Source of the DNA: Bacteroidota bacterium
Lineage (GTDB): Bacteria > Bacteroidota > Bacteroidia > Chitinophagales > Chitinophagaceae
Direction: 5' to 3'
DNA length: 44,527 bases
NCBI GenBank assembly: GCA_018267615.1
Contig: JAFDYD010000029.1
Coordinates: 1-44,527, forward strand
Of the stretch, positions 17,401 to 25,361 are shown piece by piece. Each line of letters opens with the position of its first letter. Within the stretch, counting starts at the first letter, position 1. The translations under genes were made by a program, and so were the position numbers. The notes under the pieces are model-generated. The model made no database searches, was not told where the DNA came from, and saw only the letters and a list, made by a program, of their open reading frames with translations.

Positions 17401-18826
17401 ATATATTACAGACGAAGCGCTGCGCATGGCAAAACTTTTAACTAAACCCTACGAAAGAGCGAGGGTTTTTTTGCATTTAATGAATCTGCTCGAACAAGAT
17501 CAACGACCACCACTCATTGATGAAATTCTTGTGTCTGTGAAGCAAATGAGTGACCCGGAGAAGGCCGTTCAATTACTCACGGGTGTTGTAGGTTTTGTAG
17601 ATGAATCTGAAAAAAAGTCGCTGTTTGAGTTAGCTGAAAAAACAGCCGAAGAAATAACCAATCAAATTTCCATTACCGGAACTTTCGCGATGGAAACCGG
17701 CGTTGTCGAGCTGGATTATGTTCCGGATGAGATCTATCAAACCAAAGCGATGGCATTTTTAAAGATCGCGGAGTGCAACATCGAGCCGGAAAAAACAAGA
17801 TTAATCGATAAGGCGTATGATGCTTTTTTCGATCTCACTGAAAGAGTTCAGCGAAATATCCTTAAACACTTTTTTGCTTTTTTATCGGGAGAGCGATCGA
17901 TAGAGATCGTTCATAAATATCGCTCTGTTAAAAATGACAAATTCCAACTTGGTTTTTATCAGGGATTGCTGGCGAAAAGACAACCTGATTTAGCTGGTGA
18001 AGAAAATGATCATGAGCAGGAAACAATCGAAGACCAGGAAACGAATAGCGGCGATAGTATGACATTCCAGTTGCAGAGTCTCAATATCAATAATTTTTTT
18101 CGTCTTTACAGGGAGCCCGAGATGTACCATGTTACAATCACCGGCGCAGGAGATATGAATCAGGATAGTATGGCCGACCTTCATTACAAGATTGGATACA
18201 ATATAGTGGACGAAGTGATTCGGCAGGCCGGGTTGACAGATATTGACGTTCTCGAAGAGGATGGGAAAAATATAATGACAGGAATGGTGTGGAATGAACC
18301 ATTAAAGAAGATTTTTGAACAACTTGTGCGTCTCGATTCGTCGGAAAATACATTGCATGAAGCCCGTCAAATTTGGACAGATTTTTTTCCGGCAAACGTA
18401 GTTGGCGTATTTAAAAAATATTTTAGCACGGATGATTTCATGAGGGAAGTGGCAAAAGCGTATTCGACAATTGAAAACAAGGGCGATGATCTGGACAAGC
18501 TCATACAATATGTTGGTGTAATCGCTCATCTCACTGACGATGAAACACGGGATCAATGTTCCAGTAGACTGTTGGAACTGTTTTCGAAAACTATCCAGGA
18601 ATCAGTAAACAGTTCTGAGATCCTGGAAGCAGCGTTGGATTTGAAAAACGAGCCAGCCGCATTGCAGTTGCGCGTTGTCCAGATTTTTTTAGATCAGGCA
18701 ACCAATCGGAAGGATTTTCTTGCTTATGTTCGCCAGTTACTTCCATTGATCTTAGGGCTCGGCGAACAAGGAACTGCACGTCAAATTGCCGATGCCGTTA
18801 TTCAGAATTCAAATAAGTGGAGTTGA
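14438..18826 (+). CDS. Membrane-anchored STAND/NACHT-like NTPase with helical-repeat C-terminus
   Basis: 1462 residues. The N-terminus has a hydrophobic helix (about 8-31) and a second weaker one (about 62-77), and no recognisable enzymatic effector. The P-loop ATPase follows: FFGREEIF, Walker A T154-ASAGLGKS162, Walker B FVVDGLDEA (Asp242), an FVTQRPG sensor-like stretch, and a winged-helix-type end with IIHRSFGDFIAAK. This order is that of NACHT/STAND ATPases. Residues about 620-1130 are alpha-helical repeats with a recurring pattern EEAL..V.KI.DP..K..LL at roughly 695, 733, 804, 913, 991 and 1027. The last about 270 residues form a distinct region. STAND proteins with repeat sensors include Avs-type phage sensors and fungal or bacterial death regulators; a defence or signalling role here is inference. 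No partner gene is adjacent. Confidence 0.8.
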   Translation: MNIEKKKLFIRIVATFLVFVIMLPLLAKFGMSLFNKEEATKWMTDKIKLLNPKIAEGILKFGWQLPFAAFLSWGFYKKYSKDIADRLTNKALAEYTIFRAGKIEIKNKLTGLTQYYHDFSAELKVAQNFFGREEIFSFLENFQKSNACGYVRLTASAGLGKSALAAAVASRFDAPGFFASAYRGTTEASVCLNHLSVVFIAQHSLPIDHLDLRSGENSVFFENILLQCAQESNGKPIWFVVDGLDEAAEAKQGNTLMLPTRLPPGVFAFVTQRPGQYPLLTDPSTPIADYEITWDSPFQQNAIEHVIVARLKNPLAAKALQKLKPPRTVESFASMLHEMSEGNFMFLSYLFADLERGDFHFLDEAHPVKNLGGYYEIIWKQIESKSNQQDLWKSLYRPVIGLLAAAREPVSLAWISDVSRISKTELRERALRDWERFLRKDGRGEKEQWSIIHRSFGDFIAAKIDITEMHALIGSYFLKTANWPSHDRYAVRHLTTHLRLGGNRQLFELLQNSAFFEQQISFDRTGMMFESDLDNGVRLAEKINEDEIRRGGKASCIDEGVRFALEKYTLKSYWENFLPSSLKALLQAKILKDSEAYDLAIRSSEPSPNSYRLSAIAPVIDQRFILPAVDVAESFDDPEHTCRVLIALYKRLPANDQLTLQNKLQTYSRAIEDPSLRIETMLNIAEELSGPAKDQMMEEALESVQKIEDGDEDSSYLIALAENLKKPELIADAEKAARKIDDPEQKISKLIELIPVIESGKKSSLANEIIGLLKNSEIENSIKADLFSSLIATSTTALVNPIVEEALLFIKQINEPELKAALLVTASDSVEEPQRSALLKESETYTIQTESIEEKCKNFARLAEKIPEKENEFSEKIVSILREGFGNDFQEKANAILDVLPLSKKKLKNDLLEEALLAVRKINDPIRKSRLLIKLGNEFENEQQAVIFKEIADIPGGILVIGGLRHDEVERIELLGSLANETTGDVKKYITDEALRMAKLLTKPYERARVFLHLMNLLEQDQRPPLIDEILVSVKQMSDPEKAVQLLTGVVGFVDESEKKSLFELAEKTAEEITNQISITGTFAMETGVVELDYVPDEIYQTKAMAFLKIAECNIEPEKTRLIDKAYDAFFDLTERVQRNILKHFFAFLSGERSIEIVHKYRSVKNDKFQLGFYQGLLAKRQPDLAGEENDHEQETIEDQETNSGDSMTFQLQSLNINNFFRLYREPEMYHVTITGAGDMNQDSMADLHYKIGYNIVDEVIRQAGLTDIDVLEEDGKNIMTGMVWNEPLKKIFEQLVRLDSSENTLHEARQIWTDFFPANVVGVFKKYFSTDDFMREVAKAYSTIENKGDDLDKLIQYVGVIAHLTDDETRDQCSSRLLELFSKTIQESVNSSEILEAALDLKNEPAALQLRVVQIFLDQATNRKDFLAYVRQLLPLILGLGEQGTARQIADAVIQNSNKWS

Positions 18827-19200
18827 AGCAGAATCCTGATTTGTGCCATATAATTTTTTTGAAAATCGAGATGACTCATAAAATTTTTCATAACGAAACT
18901 TTGAAATCTCTATGTGGAACTATGTTTCTATGTGCCTATGTGGTGATAAAAAAAATTGACTTGCAGGTATATAAAACATAATTGCAAATAGAAATTTCAC
19001 ACCGAGACCTGATCAATGAATCTTATTTTTTTGTATTAGCCATTCTTATGAAGGCATTCATTCATAACAAATTCCTACTAATAAATATTTACCTTTAATA
19101 AATTAGTTCGTCTAATTCCTCTGAGCTATATCAAGAAAAGGCCAAAACGGTGAAACTCCAGGCTTTCTAGCAAAATCATTTTACCCATAAACCCCGGCAT
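18827..19200. repeat. 374-bp intergenic region with CTATGTGG-word repeat
   Basis: No gene seen. TGACTCAT at 18872-18879 is followed at 18901-18947 by TTGAAATCTCTATGTGG and three further TATGTG words, ending CTATGTGGTGATAAA. A shorter version with the same order of blocks lies at 34822-34873. The rest (18960-19200) is AT-rich and should contain the promoter of the lipoprotein gene at 19201. Confidence 0.5.
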
Positions 19201-20256
19201 ATGTCAGCGAAAACCCGTTATCTTGTATTCATTGCAATGATCACAATGAGTTTATTTGGTTGTAGTAAAACCAATAAACAGGATCCAGCAAAAATTATTC
19301 ATGTAGTCACGCTAAACCCGACTGATATACAACAAAGAGTTGGTTTAAGTGGCGGCATGATTTCTTTTACAGGTGCTGTTACAGCCATCAATGCTTACGG
19401 TGTTTGCTGGAGTAAAATACCCAACCCAACAATTGCTGATAATAAAACCGTCGATACACTCAATCCGGATCATTATAATAGTTTGTTGACGGGATTAACA
19501 GCAAATACTACCTATTATGTAAAAGCATATGCAACTATTGATGCCGGCACTGTTTACGGAAATGAATTCTCTTTCAATTCACTGAAGCTCGCGCTCCCTT
19601 CTGTAAGTTTCACTGATGTAAACACGATCACACAAACGACTGCGCAAGCTGACTATGCAATTTCTTCCGACGGCGGCGCCGATATAATATCACGGGGAAT
19701 ATGCTGGAGTAAGGATCCGAATCCTACGATTTCCGGAAGCAAAACAAATGTTGTATCATCTGGTACGGGAGGATTCTCAGATGCGTTGAATAATTTAACT
19801 GAGAATACAATTTATTACGCACGTTCTTATGCAACCAATTCTGTCGGCACGGCGTATGGTAATGAACTTAGTTTTGTCACTTCTATATCTGGAATCTCTT
19901 TAAACTTAATAACGCGAATTGGTTCCGTCATCCCGAACGTCGACAGCACGGTTGTGATCGGCATTTTGTTGCCGGTTTCTGAGTTGTCATCTGTTTTGAG
20001 TTACGGAGTATGCTGGAGCACATTGCCTAATCCATCCATCGCGGGCAATCATTCATTTAGTACGGACATCGCTGAATACAAAATCAACCCACCACCTGGT
20101 CAGCGAAGAGGATCTGGTAGTCCCACTACAACTGATCTTGTCTTTCACAGTGCAGTCACTAGTTTACAAACGGGAACTACTTATTATTGCCGGGTTTTTG
20201 TTACTACTGCTGCAGGCACAGGATATGGCCAAACAAATTCTTTTGTTGCTCAGTGA
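19201..20256 (+). CDS. Lipoprotein with three Fn3-like repeats
   Basis: 351 residues. Lipoprotein signal MSAKTRYLVFIAMITMSLFGC, Cys at residue 21. Three Ig/Fn3-like modules follow (about 33-128, 132-228 and 232-350). Each contains the characteristic YGVCWSK.PNPT motif or a variant (RGICWSKDPNPT, YGVCWSTLPNPS) and a TTYY.KAYATN/GT.YGNE.SF end. This is a common architecture of surface lipoproteins in Bacteroidota, probably for binding or adhesion. The third module carries a Gly/Arg/Ser insertion (RRGSGSPTT). It is monocistronic and unrelated in direction to the next gene. Confidence 0.8.
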   Translation: MSAKTRYLVFIAMITMSLFGCSKTNKQDPAKIIHVVTLNPTDIQQRVGLSGGMISFTGAVTAINAYGVCWSKIPNPTIADNKTVDTLNPDHYNSLLTGLTANTTYYVKAYATIDAGTVYGNEFSFNSLKLALPSVSFTDVNTITQTTAQADYAISSDGGADIISRGICWSKDPNPTISGSKTNVVSSGTGGFSDALNNLTENTIYYARSYATNSVGTAYGNELSFVTSISGISLNLITRIGSVIPNVDSTVVIGILLPVSELSSVLSYGVCWSTLPNPSIAGNHSFSTDIAEYKINPPPGQRRGSGSPTTTDLVFHSAVTSLQTGTTYYCRVFVTTAAGTGYGQTNSFVAQ

Positions 20257-20371
20257 GGATCAACTCGATTTCGTTTATGCGGGTCTGTTATGATACTAGG
20301 GAAAAGAAAATTTTTCAGTGCAAGTAATTTTGGTGGTTCAGTTCGCAGCGAAAAATAAAGCAGGCTTTTAT

Positions 20372-20435
20372 CTTGGTGCCTTGGTGTCTTTGTGGTTCAA
20401 TTGTTTCTAAACCACAAAGACACAAAGGCACCAAG
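20372..20435. repeat. Palindromic repeat of the CTTTGTGGTT type
   Basis: The 26-bp arms at 20372-20397 and 20410-20435 are complementary except for one base, with a 12-base loop. The arm reads CTTGGTGCC-TTGGTGTC-TTTGTGGTT, that is, three near-identical words. It lies in the convergent gap (20257-20504) between the Fn3 lipoprotein and the ABC permease and may double as a bidirectional terminator. Confidence 0.7.
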
Positions 20436-20504
20436 GGAAAGTCTCAGAAATTGAATTAGTTTTAAAATCGACTTACTGCCGGCCTTTTTACGGAGCATCT
20501 ACAA

Positions 20505-22961
20505 TCACTCAATCCGCAAACTTTTTATCGGGTTGGCAATGGCCGCTTTGAAAGCCTCAAAACCTACTGTTATCAGTGCTATAAAAAATGACGTTAGTCC
20601 CGCAATTGCAAATATCCACCACGACAAGTCGATTCGGTATGCAAATCCCTGTAACCAGGTGCGCATAACCATTGCTGTTACTGGTACAGCAACGATGAAA
20701 GCAATGGCCACCAACGCAAGAAAATCTTTAGATAATGAAAAGACAAGACTTCCGGCTGAAGCTCCCAAAACCTTTCTCACGCCAATTTCTTTTGTGCGTT
20801 GCAATACATTATATGCCGATAATCCAAGCAGACCAAAACATGCGATGCCGATGGCGAACATGGCAAAAAGCGCAAACACTACACCGAAGCGCTGATTTTC
20901 CTCATACTGCCGATTAAAGAATTCATCAAGAAAAAAATATTCAAATGGATCAGCTTTATAATAATTGGTCCAGATTTTTTTTATGGATGATATCACAGGT
21001 GCTGCACTATTTCCTTGTATCTTGACAGAAAAATATTCATCAGTTCTGCGGTTTGGAAAAAGTACCAGCGGCTGAATAGATTTCTGTAACCCTTCATTGT
21101 GATAATCTGCGATAACGCCTGAAACTTCCATTGAATCCATATCACCCTGACCGCCGGCGATCAGTTCACCGATCGCTGCTTTTGGCGAAGCGAGACCAAA
21201 TGCTTTCACTGCAGACTCATTCAGTATAACTTTTCGGCGATTCGCCAAAGGCAATCGTGAAAATGGCTCACCAGCCAACATTTTTAATCTGTAGCTTTCA
21301 ATAAAATCAGCGTCCACTCCCAAATGAAAAAGATTAACAGCTTGTTTCTTTTGATCGCGCAACCTGTTCCATGTGGTGGACCACAAAATTTCATTGCCCA
21401 TGATAGCGGATGAAGATGTCATATTTTTAACTCCGCTTAATTGCAACACCTCTCCTTTGAATGCTGAGTATGTCGTTTTAAAAGACGAGTCAGTCAGTCC
21501 ACTTCCTCCACCTTTCAATATTAATGTCTGGTTAATATCAACACCAAGATCCTGGTTCTGCATATAGTGCAATTGGCGGTAAACGATAATTGTTCCTGCG
21601 ATGAGTATGATAGATGCAGTAAATTGTCCGATGATTAATCCTTTCCTCAACCATTTTCCTCCAGCAGCATTTTTGAAAACACCTTTTAATACGGCAACGG
21701 GTTGATAGCGCGACAGCACAAGTGCAGGATAAATTCCTGAAAGAAAAGTTCCAGCTGCCAGAAGAATTATCAAATATTTTTTATAAGTCATCGGCAAATG
21801 CAATAATGAAGGCAACGGTCTATTAGTAAGATGGGCGAACAAAGGATTTATTGAAAGACTGATAATAACTGCTATGATCAATGCAAGTAAATTCAGCAAT
21901 AAACTTTCCAACATAAATTGACGTATGAGTTCCCCTCTCAATGCACCAAGTACTTTGCGTACACCGACCTCACGGGCACGGTCAAGCGAATGCGCCGTTG
22001 CCAGGTTGATATAATTTATCCATGCGATACCCACGATAAAAAAAGCAATCAAAAACAAAAAGTTTACAGCCTGGCCGTCGCCATTTGCTTCCGCTTCTTC
22101 CGTGTAATGCGAATACAGGTGAATATTTTTTAGTGGCATCAGGCTGAGTGAGTAGCGCTCACCCTGACTTTTATTTTCGGGCAGATCATTATAATGTTTG
22201 TCAATAAAAGCTGGCAATTTTGCTTCAAGTTGTTTAGGATTTGTCCCTTTGGCAAGAAGAATGTAGGTGTAGAAGTCAGTCCAACCGAAGCTATTTTCCA
22301 ACACATCATTTGGCCGGCCATAAGTGCCAATCACCTGGCTATAGGTTGGGTAAGAAACGAGCACGCTCAATTTCAAATGTGAATTGGAGGGGTAATTTTT
22401 AAACACACCCGTAACTTCAAGTGGCCTGGGATTTTTTGTATTGTAAATTGTGAGCGTTTTGCCGATCGGGTTTTCCTCACCAAAATATTTCGCCGCTATT
22501 TCTTCAGATATAATTGTTTTTCCGGGGGCAGACAAAGCAGTTTTTGCATTTCCCTCTTTAAGAGGCAGATGCAAAATATCAAGTATGGATGCATCGGCGT
22601 AGTAAACGGTAGATTCTCTAAACTTCACATTGCGTTGGTCGTTGCCCAATAAAAAATCAACCTTTCTAATGCGGAAAGCATTTTCTACTTCCGGAAATTC
22701 TTTTTTCATAAAAGGCGCAACACCCGGCATCGCAGCCGCGCAAGGCACAACCAATCGGCCATTCTGGTATTCTTCATCCTGCACCCGAAAAATCCTGTCG
22801 CCCTTCTCATGAAAATTGTCATAATTTTTTTCATAGGCCACATATTCAAAAATCAACAGGCAACAGGTAATACCGATTGCCAATCCTGCGATGTTTATTG
22901 CTGCGTATCCTTTTCTCTTAATAAGATTCCGAAAAGCAATTTTTATAAAATTTCGTAGCAT
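20505..22961 (-). CDS. ABC-transporter permease, MacB/FtsX type (duplicated)
   Basis: 818 residues. It starts MLRNFIKIAFRNLIKRKGYAAIN, the hallmark N-terminus of Bacteroidota FtsX-like permeases, with TM1 at about 18-42 and a periplasmic MacB_PCD domain (about 43-275). A block of three helices follows (NFLFLIAFFIVGIAWINYI and onward; REVGVRKVLGA motif). A second helix near 430, a second periplasmic domain and a second FtsX block (RTKEIGVRKVLGASAGSLV) complete the duplication. It would pair with a LolD/MacB-like ATPase, not encoded here, to drive lipoprotein, peptide or drug export. It stands alone between a repeat and a gap. Confidence 0.9.
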   Translation of the reverse strand: MLRNFIKIAFRNLIKRKGYAAINIAGLAIGITCCLLIFEYVAYEKNYDNFHEKGDRIFRVQDEEYQNGRLVVPCAAAMPGVAPFMKKEFPEVENAFRIRKVDFLLGNDQRNVKFRESTVYYADASILDILHLPLKEGNAKTALSAPGKTIISEEIAAKYFGEENPIGKTLTIYNTKNPRPLEVTGVFKNYPSNSHLKLSVLVSYPTYSQVIGTYGRPNDVLENSFGWTDFYTYILLAKGTNPKQLEAKLPAFIDKHYNDLPENKSQGERYSLSLMPLKNIHLYSHYTEEAEANGDGQAVNFLFLIAFFIVGIAWINYINLATAHSLDRAREVGVRKVLGALRGELIRQFMLESLLLNLLALIIAVIISLSINPLFAHLTNRPLPSLLHLPMTYKKYLIILLAAGTFLSGIYPALVLSRYQPVAVLKGVFKNAAGGKWLRKGLIIGQFTASIILIAGTIIVYRQLHYMQNQDLGVDINQTLILKGGGSGLTDSSFKTTYSAFKGEVLQLSGVKNMTSSSAIMGNEILWSTTWNRLRDQKKQAVNLFHLGVDADFIESYRLKMLAGEPFSRLPLANRRKVILNESAVKAFGLASPKAAIGELIAGGQGDMDSMEVSGVIADYHNEGLQKSIQPLVLFPNRRTDEYFSVKIQGNSAAPVISSIKKIWTNYYKADPFEYFFLDEFFNRQYEENQRFGVVFALFAMFAIGIACFGLLGLSAYNVLQRTKEIGVRKVLGASAGSLVFSLSKDFLALVAIAFIVAVPVTAMVMRTWLQGFAYRIDLSWWIFAIAGLTSFFIALITVGFEAFKAAIANPIKSLRIE

Positions 22962-23325
22962 AGCATCTGTGATTTTGGGTTGTTCAATATATGGAATTAT
23001 ATAAACATGGTTTCGGCTACCAATGTGATGCCATCCTATATACTATTTGGAATGAAACATTTAGAGAAATCAATTTATTCGCAGTGTCCGGTAACGATGC
23101 ACACGATGTTCGATCATGTTACATATGATTTATCATTTCTGAAAATTAATTTGATTTCTAAGATTCTTTCTTTGCGTCTTTGCGCGAAAATCTTATTCCC
23201 GAATATTCGAGAAATAAATTTTCGCGCAAAGACGTAAAGGCACAAAGAAAGTTTTGATGCTATTTTTCTCTGCGTGAAATATTTTTAAATTTTCAAACAG
23301 CCTCGGAAGCTGCAAAGTTTCCGGT
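22962..23325. repeat. 364-bp intergenic region carrying a TTTGCG-type palindrome and a shared 33-bp sequence
   Basis: No credible gene. The arms at 23166-23190 and 23219-23251 (CTTTCTTTGCG...TTTGCGCGAAAA and its complement, the right arm having eight extra bases) form a palindrome. Right after it, 23266-23298 (TTCTCTGCGTGAAATATTTT and the bases up to CAAAC) is almost identical, in the opposite orientation, to 44454-44483. Neither block codes for protein. Confidence 0.65.
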
Positions 23326-24327
23326 TTAAAAATTCACAACAACTTTTCCGAAATGTTTTCCTTTTTCAAAATAGTATAGCGCTTCCGAAAGAGCATGAAT
23401 ATCAAATTTCTTATCGACAACCGGTTTTATATGATTCGTCTCTATTGCTTTATTCATTGCCTCGAAAGAAGATTTTGAACCCACTTGAATGCCTACGATC
23501 GAAAGATTTTTTTGCATGATACCGAATACGGACAGATGCGCATTTGCACCACCCAGCAAACCAACAACGACAATTTTTCCGCCCAGCTTCATTGCGTCGG
23601 TCGTCTTACCGATATCCGCCCAGGACATTTCCAACGCCAAATTCGCTCCATTTCCGTTCGTCAATTCCAAAACTTTATTTTGCCAATCGGGTATTTCGAG
23701 ATAATTAATTACTTCGTCTGCGCCTAACCGTTTGGCCATTTGTAATTTCTCATTTGAGCCCGATGTAATGATAACCTTTGCTCCAAGCATCTTTGCAAAT
23801 TGTAAGGCAAAAATCGAAACGCCGCCGGTTCCTTGCAGTAATACAGTTTGCTCCGGTTTCAATTTTCCGGTATTGACGATAGCTTCCCAGGCCGTAAGTC
23901 CGGCAATTGGTAAAGTCGATGCTTCTTCGGTATTAAGGTTTGCAGGAATTTTGATCAAAGAATTTTCGGGCAAGGCAATATATTCTGAAAAGACACCTTG
24001 TGCAGTTACTCCCAACCGATTTTTTAAGTATAACGGTTGTAAATCGCCGGATTGCCAATCCTGGATAAAATGCGTTGAAACAATATCTCCGATTTGGAAT
24101 AGTGAGACTGCGCTTCCAATTTTTTCAACAATGCCAACTGCATCCGAACCCAAAATATGTGGGAGATTTGTTTTCAGAGCTCCCTTTGCAATCATCAAGT
24201 CTAATTGATTAAACGACACGGAGCGAACCTTTACCAAGATTTCATTTTCCCAAATTTTTGGAATCGGCTTTTCCTCGATACTTACATTTTCCAAATCATA
24301 ATTATCTTTTAATACAATTGATTTCAT
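23326..24327 (-). CDS. MDR-superfamily NAD(P)-dependent oxidoreductase (quinone-reductase-like)
   Basis: 333 residues. The N-terminal GroES-like domain (EILVKVRSVSFNQLDLMIAKG; HILGSDAVGIVEKIG) and the Rossmann domain with LLQGTGGVSIFALQFAKMLGA and SGSNEKLQMAKRLGADEVINY identify a medium-chain dehydrogenase/reductase. The structural-zinc Cys cluster and catalytic-zinc Cys/His of alcohol dehydrogenases are absent, so a zinc-independent NADPH:quinone or enone reductase activity is more likely. It is 18 bp downstream of the HExxH gene on the same strand and probably co-transcribed. Substrate unknown. Confidence 0.85.
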   Translation of the reverse strand: MKSIVLKDNYDLENVSIEEKPIPKIWENEILVKVRSVSFNQLDLMIAKGALKTNLPHILGSDAVGIVEKIGSAVSLFQIGDIVSTHFIQDWQSGDLQPLYLKNRLGVTAQGVFSEYIALPENSLIKIPANLNTEEASTLPIAGLTAWEAIVNTGKLKPEQTVLLQGTGGVSIFALQFAKMLGAKVIITSGSNEKLQMAKRLGADEVINYLEIPDWQNKVLELTNGNGANLALEMSWADIGKTTDAMKLGGKIVVVGLLGGANAHLSVFGIMQKNLSIVGIQVGSKSSFEAMNKAIETNHIKPVVDKKFDIHALSEALYYFEKGKHFGKVVVNF

Positions 24328-24345
24328 AAAACTGTAGATTTTGAT

Positions 24346-25131
24346 TCACTCCTCATTAGTCGCAATACCTTTCGCTTTTAAAATTGAAAGTGTAGTCGAT
24401 TTTTTTTCTTCGTCAGGCAGTTTTTTGAAAGCGCTGGTTTGTTGAAGACCGGACCACATCAGATTTTCCGCTTCACCATTACTTAAAGAAGTTTTTTTAT
24501 GAAGAGAGGCAAAGCGTTTTAAAAGAGATACCATTTGTGGGTAGAAAAGCCGATAGATCAATTCGTGCTGTCCGGCTTCGCCATTGTTCATCTGAATAAA
24601 AAAATCGTTATTGAAAAAAATGGAAGAATCATTTTTATTTAAACCGAAATTTAGAATGGAGTTTTGAGCCGTTAGTTCTTGTTGTTTTGCTCTGTTATAA
24701 ATATTCAATAGTACGCAATGCATGATTTCGTGAATCAATGTTGCTGCTAGTGCTTTGTCTTCCGCAACCTGGTTAAACCTGTTTAATTTAAGATGGTATA
24801 TTGTATCGTTAACCCGGTATTTCACCGCTGCTGAATTCTCCGCATTATTGCAGGTAACAACATACATATAGATGGTAAAACCATCTTTCCCCAATAGCTG
24901 CTCCTTCTGGAAGATTGTTTCATTGAGCGTTGCAGAAAGATCTTTGATCACATCGGGAAGATTTTTTAGCGAAGAAGTATTTATGAACCGGATCAATTGC
25001 GAAGAGTCTTTATTTGAAAATTTTTCATGAACCGCTCCGGTACTTTTAGCTCCTGGTGCGGCTACATTGGTAAACTCTACTTTTGGAATAATAAAAAGGG
25101 AAGTGACAAATAAAATTAAAAGCGATTTCAT
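24346..25131 (-). CDS. Exported HExxH (zincin-type) protein
   Basis: 261 residues with an N-terminal signal sequence (MKSLLILFVTSLFIIPKVEF). The motif TLIHEIMHCVL places H134-E135-x-x-H138 in a predicted helix, the zinc-binding core of gluzincin/SprT-like peptidases. A third ligand is not certain; H-E in GQHELIYRLF further on is a candidate. The C-terminal part is helical (TSLSNGEAENLMWSGLQQTSAFKKL). Overall it resembles a class of Bacteroidota SprT-like proteins of unknown function. It lies between the hydrolase and dehydrogenase genes on the same strand. Confidence 0.6.
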   Translation of the reverse strand: MKSLLILFVTSLFIIPKVEFTNVAAPGAKSTGAVHEKFSNKDSSQLIRFINTSSLKNLPDVIKDLSATLNETIFQKEQLLGKDGFTIYMYVVTCNNAENSAAVKYRVNDTIYHLKLNRFNQVAEDKALAATLIHEIMHCVLLNIYNRAKQQELTAQNSILNFGLNKNDSSIFFNNDFFIQMNNGEAGQHELIYRLFYPQMVSLLKRFASLHKKTSLSNGEAENLMWSGLQQTSAFKKLPDEEKKSTTLSILKAKGIATNEE

Positions 25132-25220
25132 ATTAAATTATTTTCGCAGAGTTTCTGTCTGTTTTTTGCAAATCATAATTCAGATGTAAAACTAATTTCA
25201 GAACTGCCGAAATCAGTTCA

Positions 25221-25256
25221 ACTTCCCTTTGGTATAGCACTATACAAAAGGGAAGT
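25221..25256. terminator. Strong short-loop hairpin between hydrolase and HExxH genes
   Basis: The 17-bp arms ACTTCCCTTTGGTATAG (25221-25237) and CTATACAAAAGGGAAGT (25240-25256) pair with one mismatch around a two-base loop. It lies in the 230-bp gap after the alpha/beta hydrolase, and no gene is present there. It lacks a T-tract on the minus strand. It could be a terminator, an attenuator or a decayed mobile palindrome. Confidence 0.5.
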
Positions 25257-25361
25257 GATATTTTGAAAAAGAAAAGCTGTGGTAAAAAAATATCTCCCTT
25301 GAATTTATTGTTTAGAAATAATTTGGGAGGCGAATGGTGAAGATCTTTAGGCGGCACGGAG

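Noticed and set aside
22980..23237. 85-residue open frame between the permease and dehydrogenase
   Set aside because: Half of it lies in the TTTGCG palindrome; no signal, domain or start context.
23326..24327. Zinc-dependent alcohol dehydrogenase
   Set aside because: Catalytic and structural zinc cysteines are absent; it fits the quinone-reductase branch.
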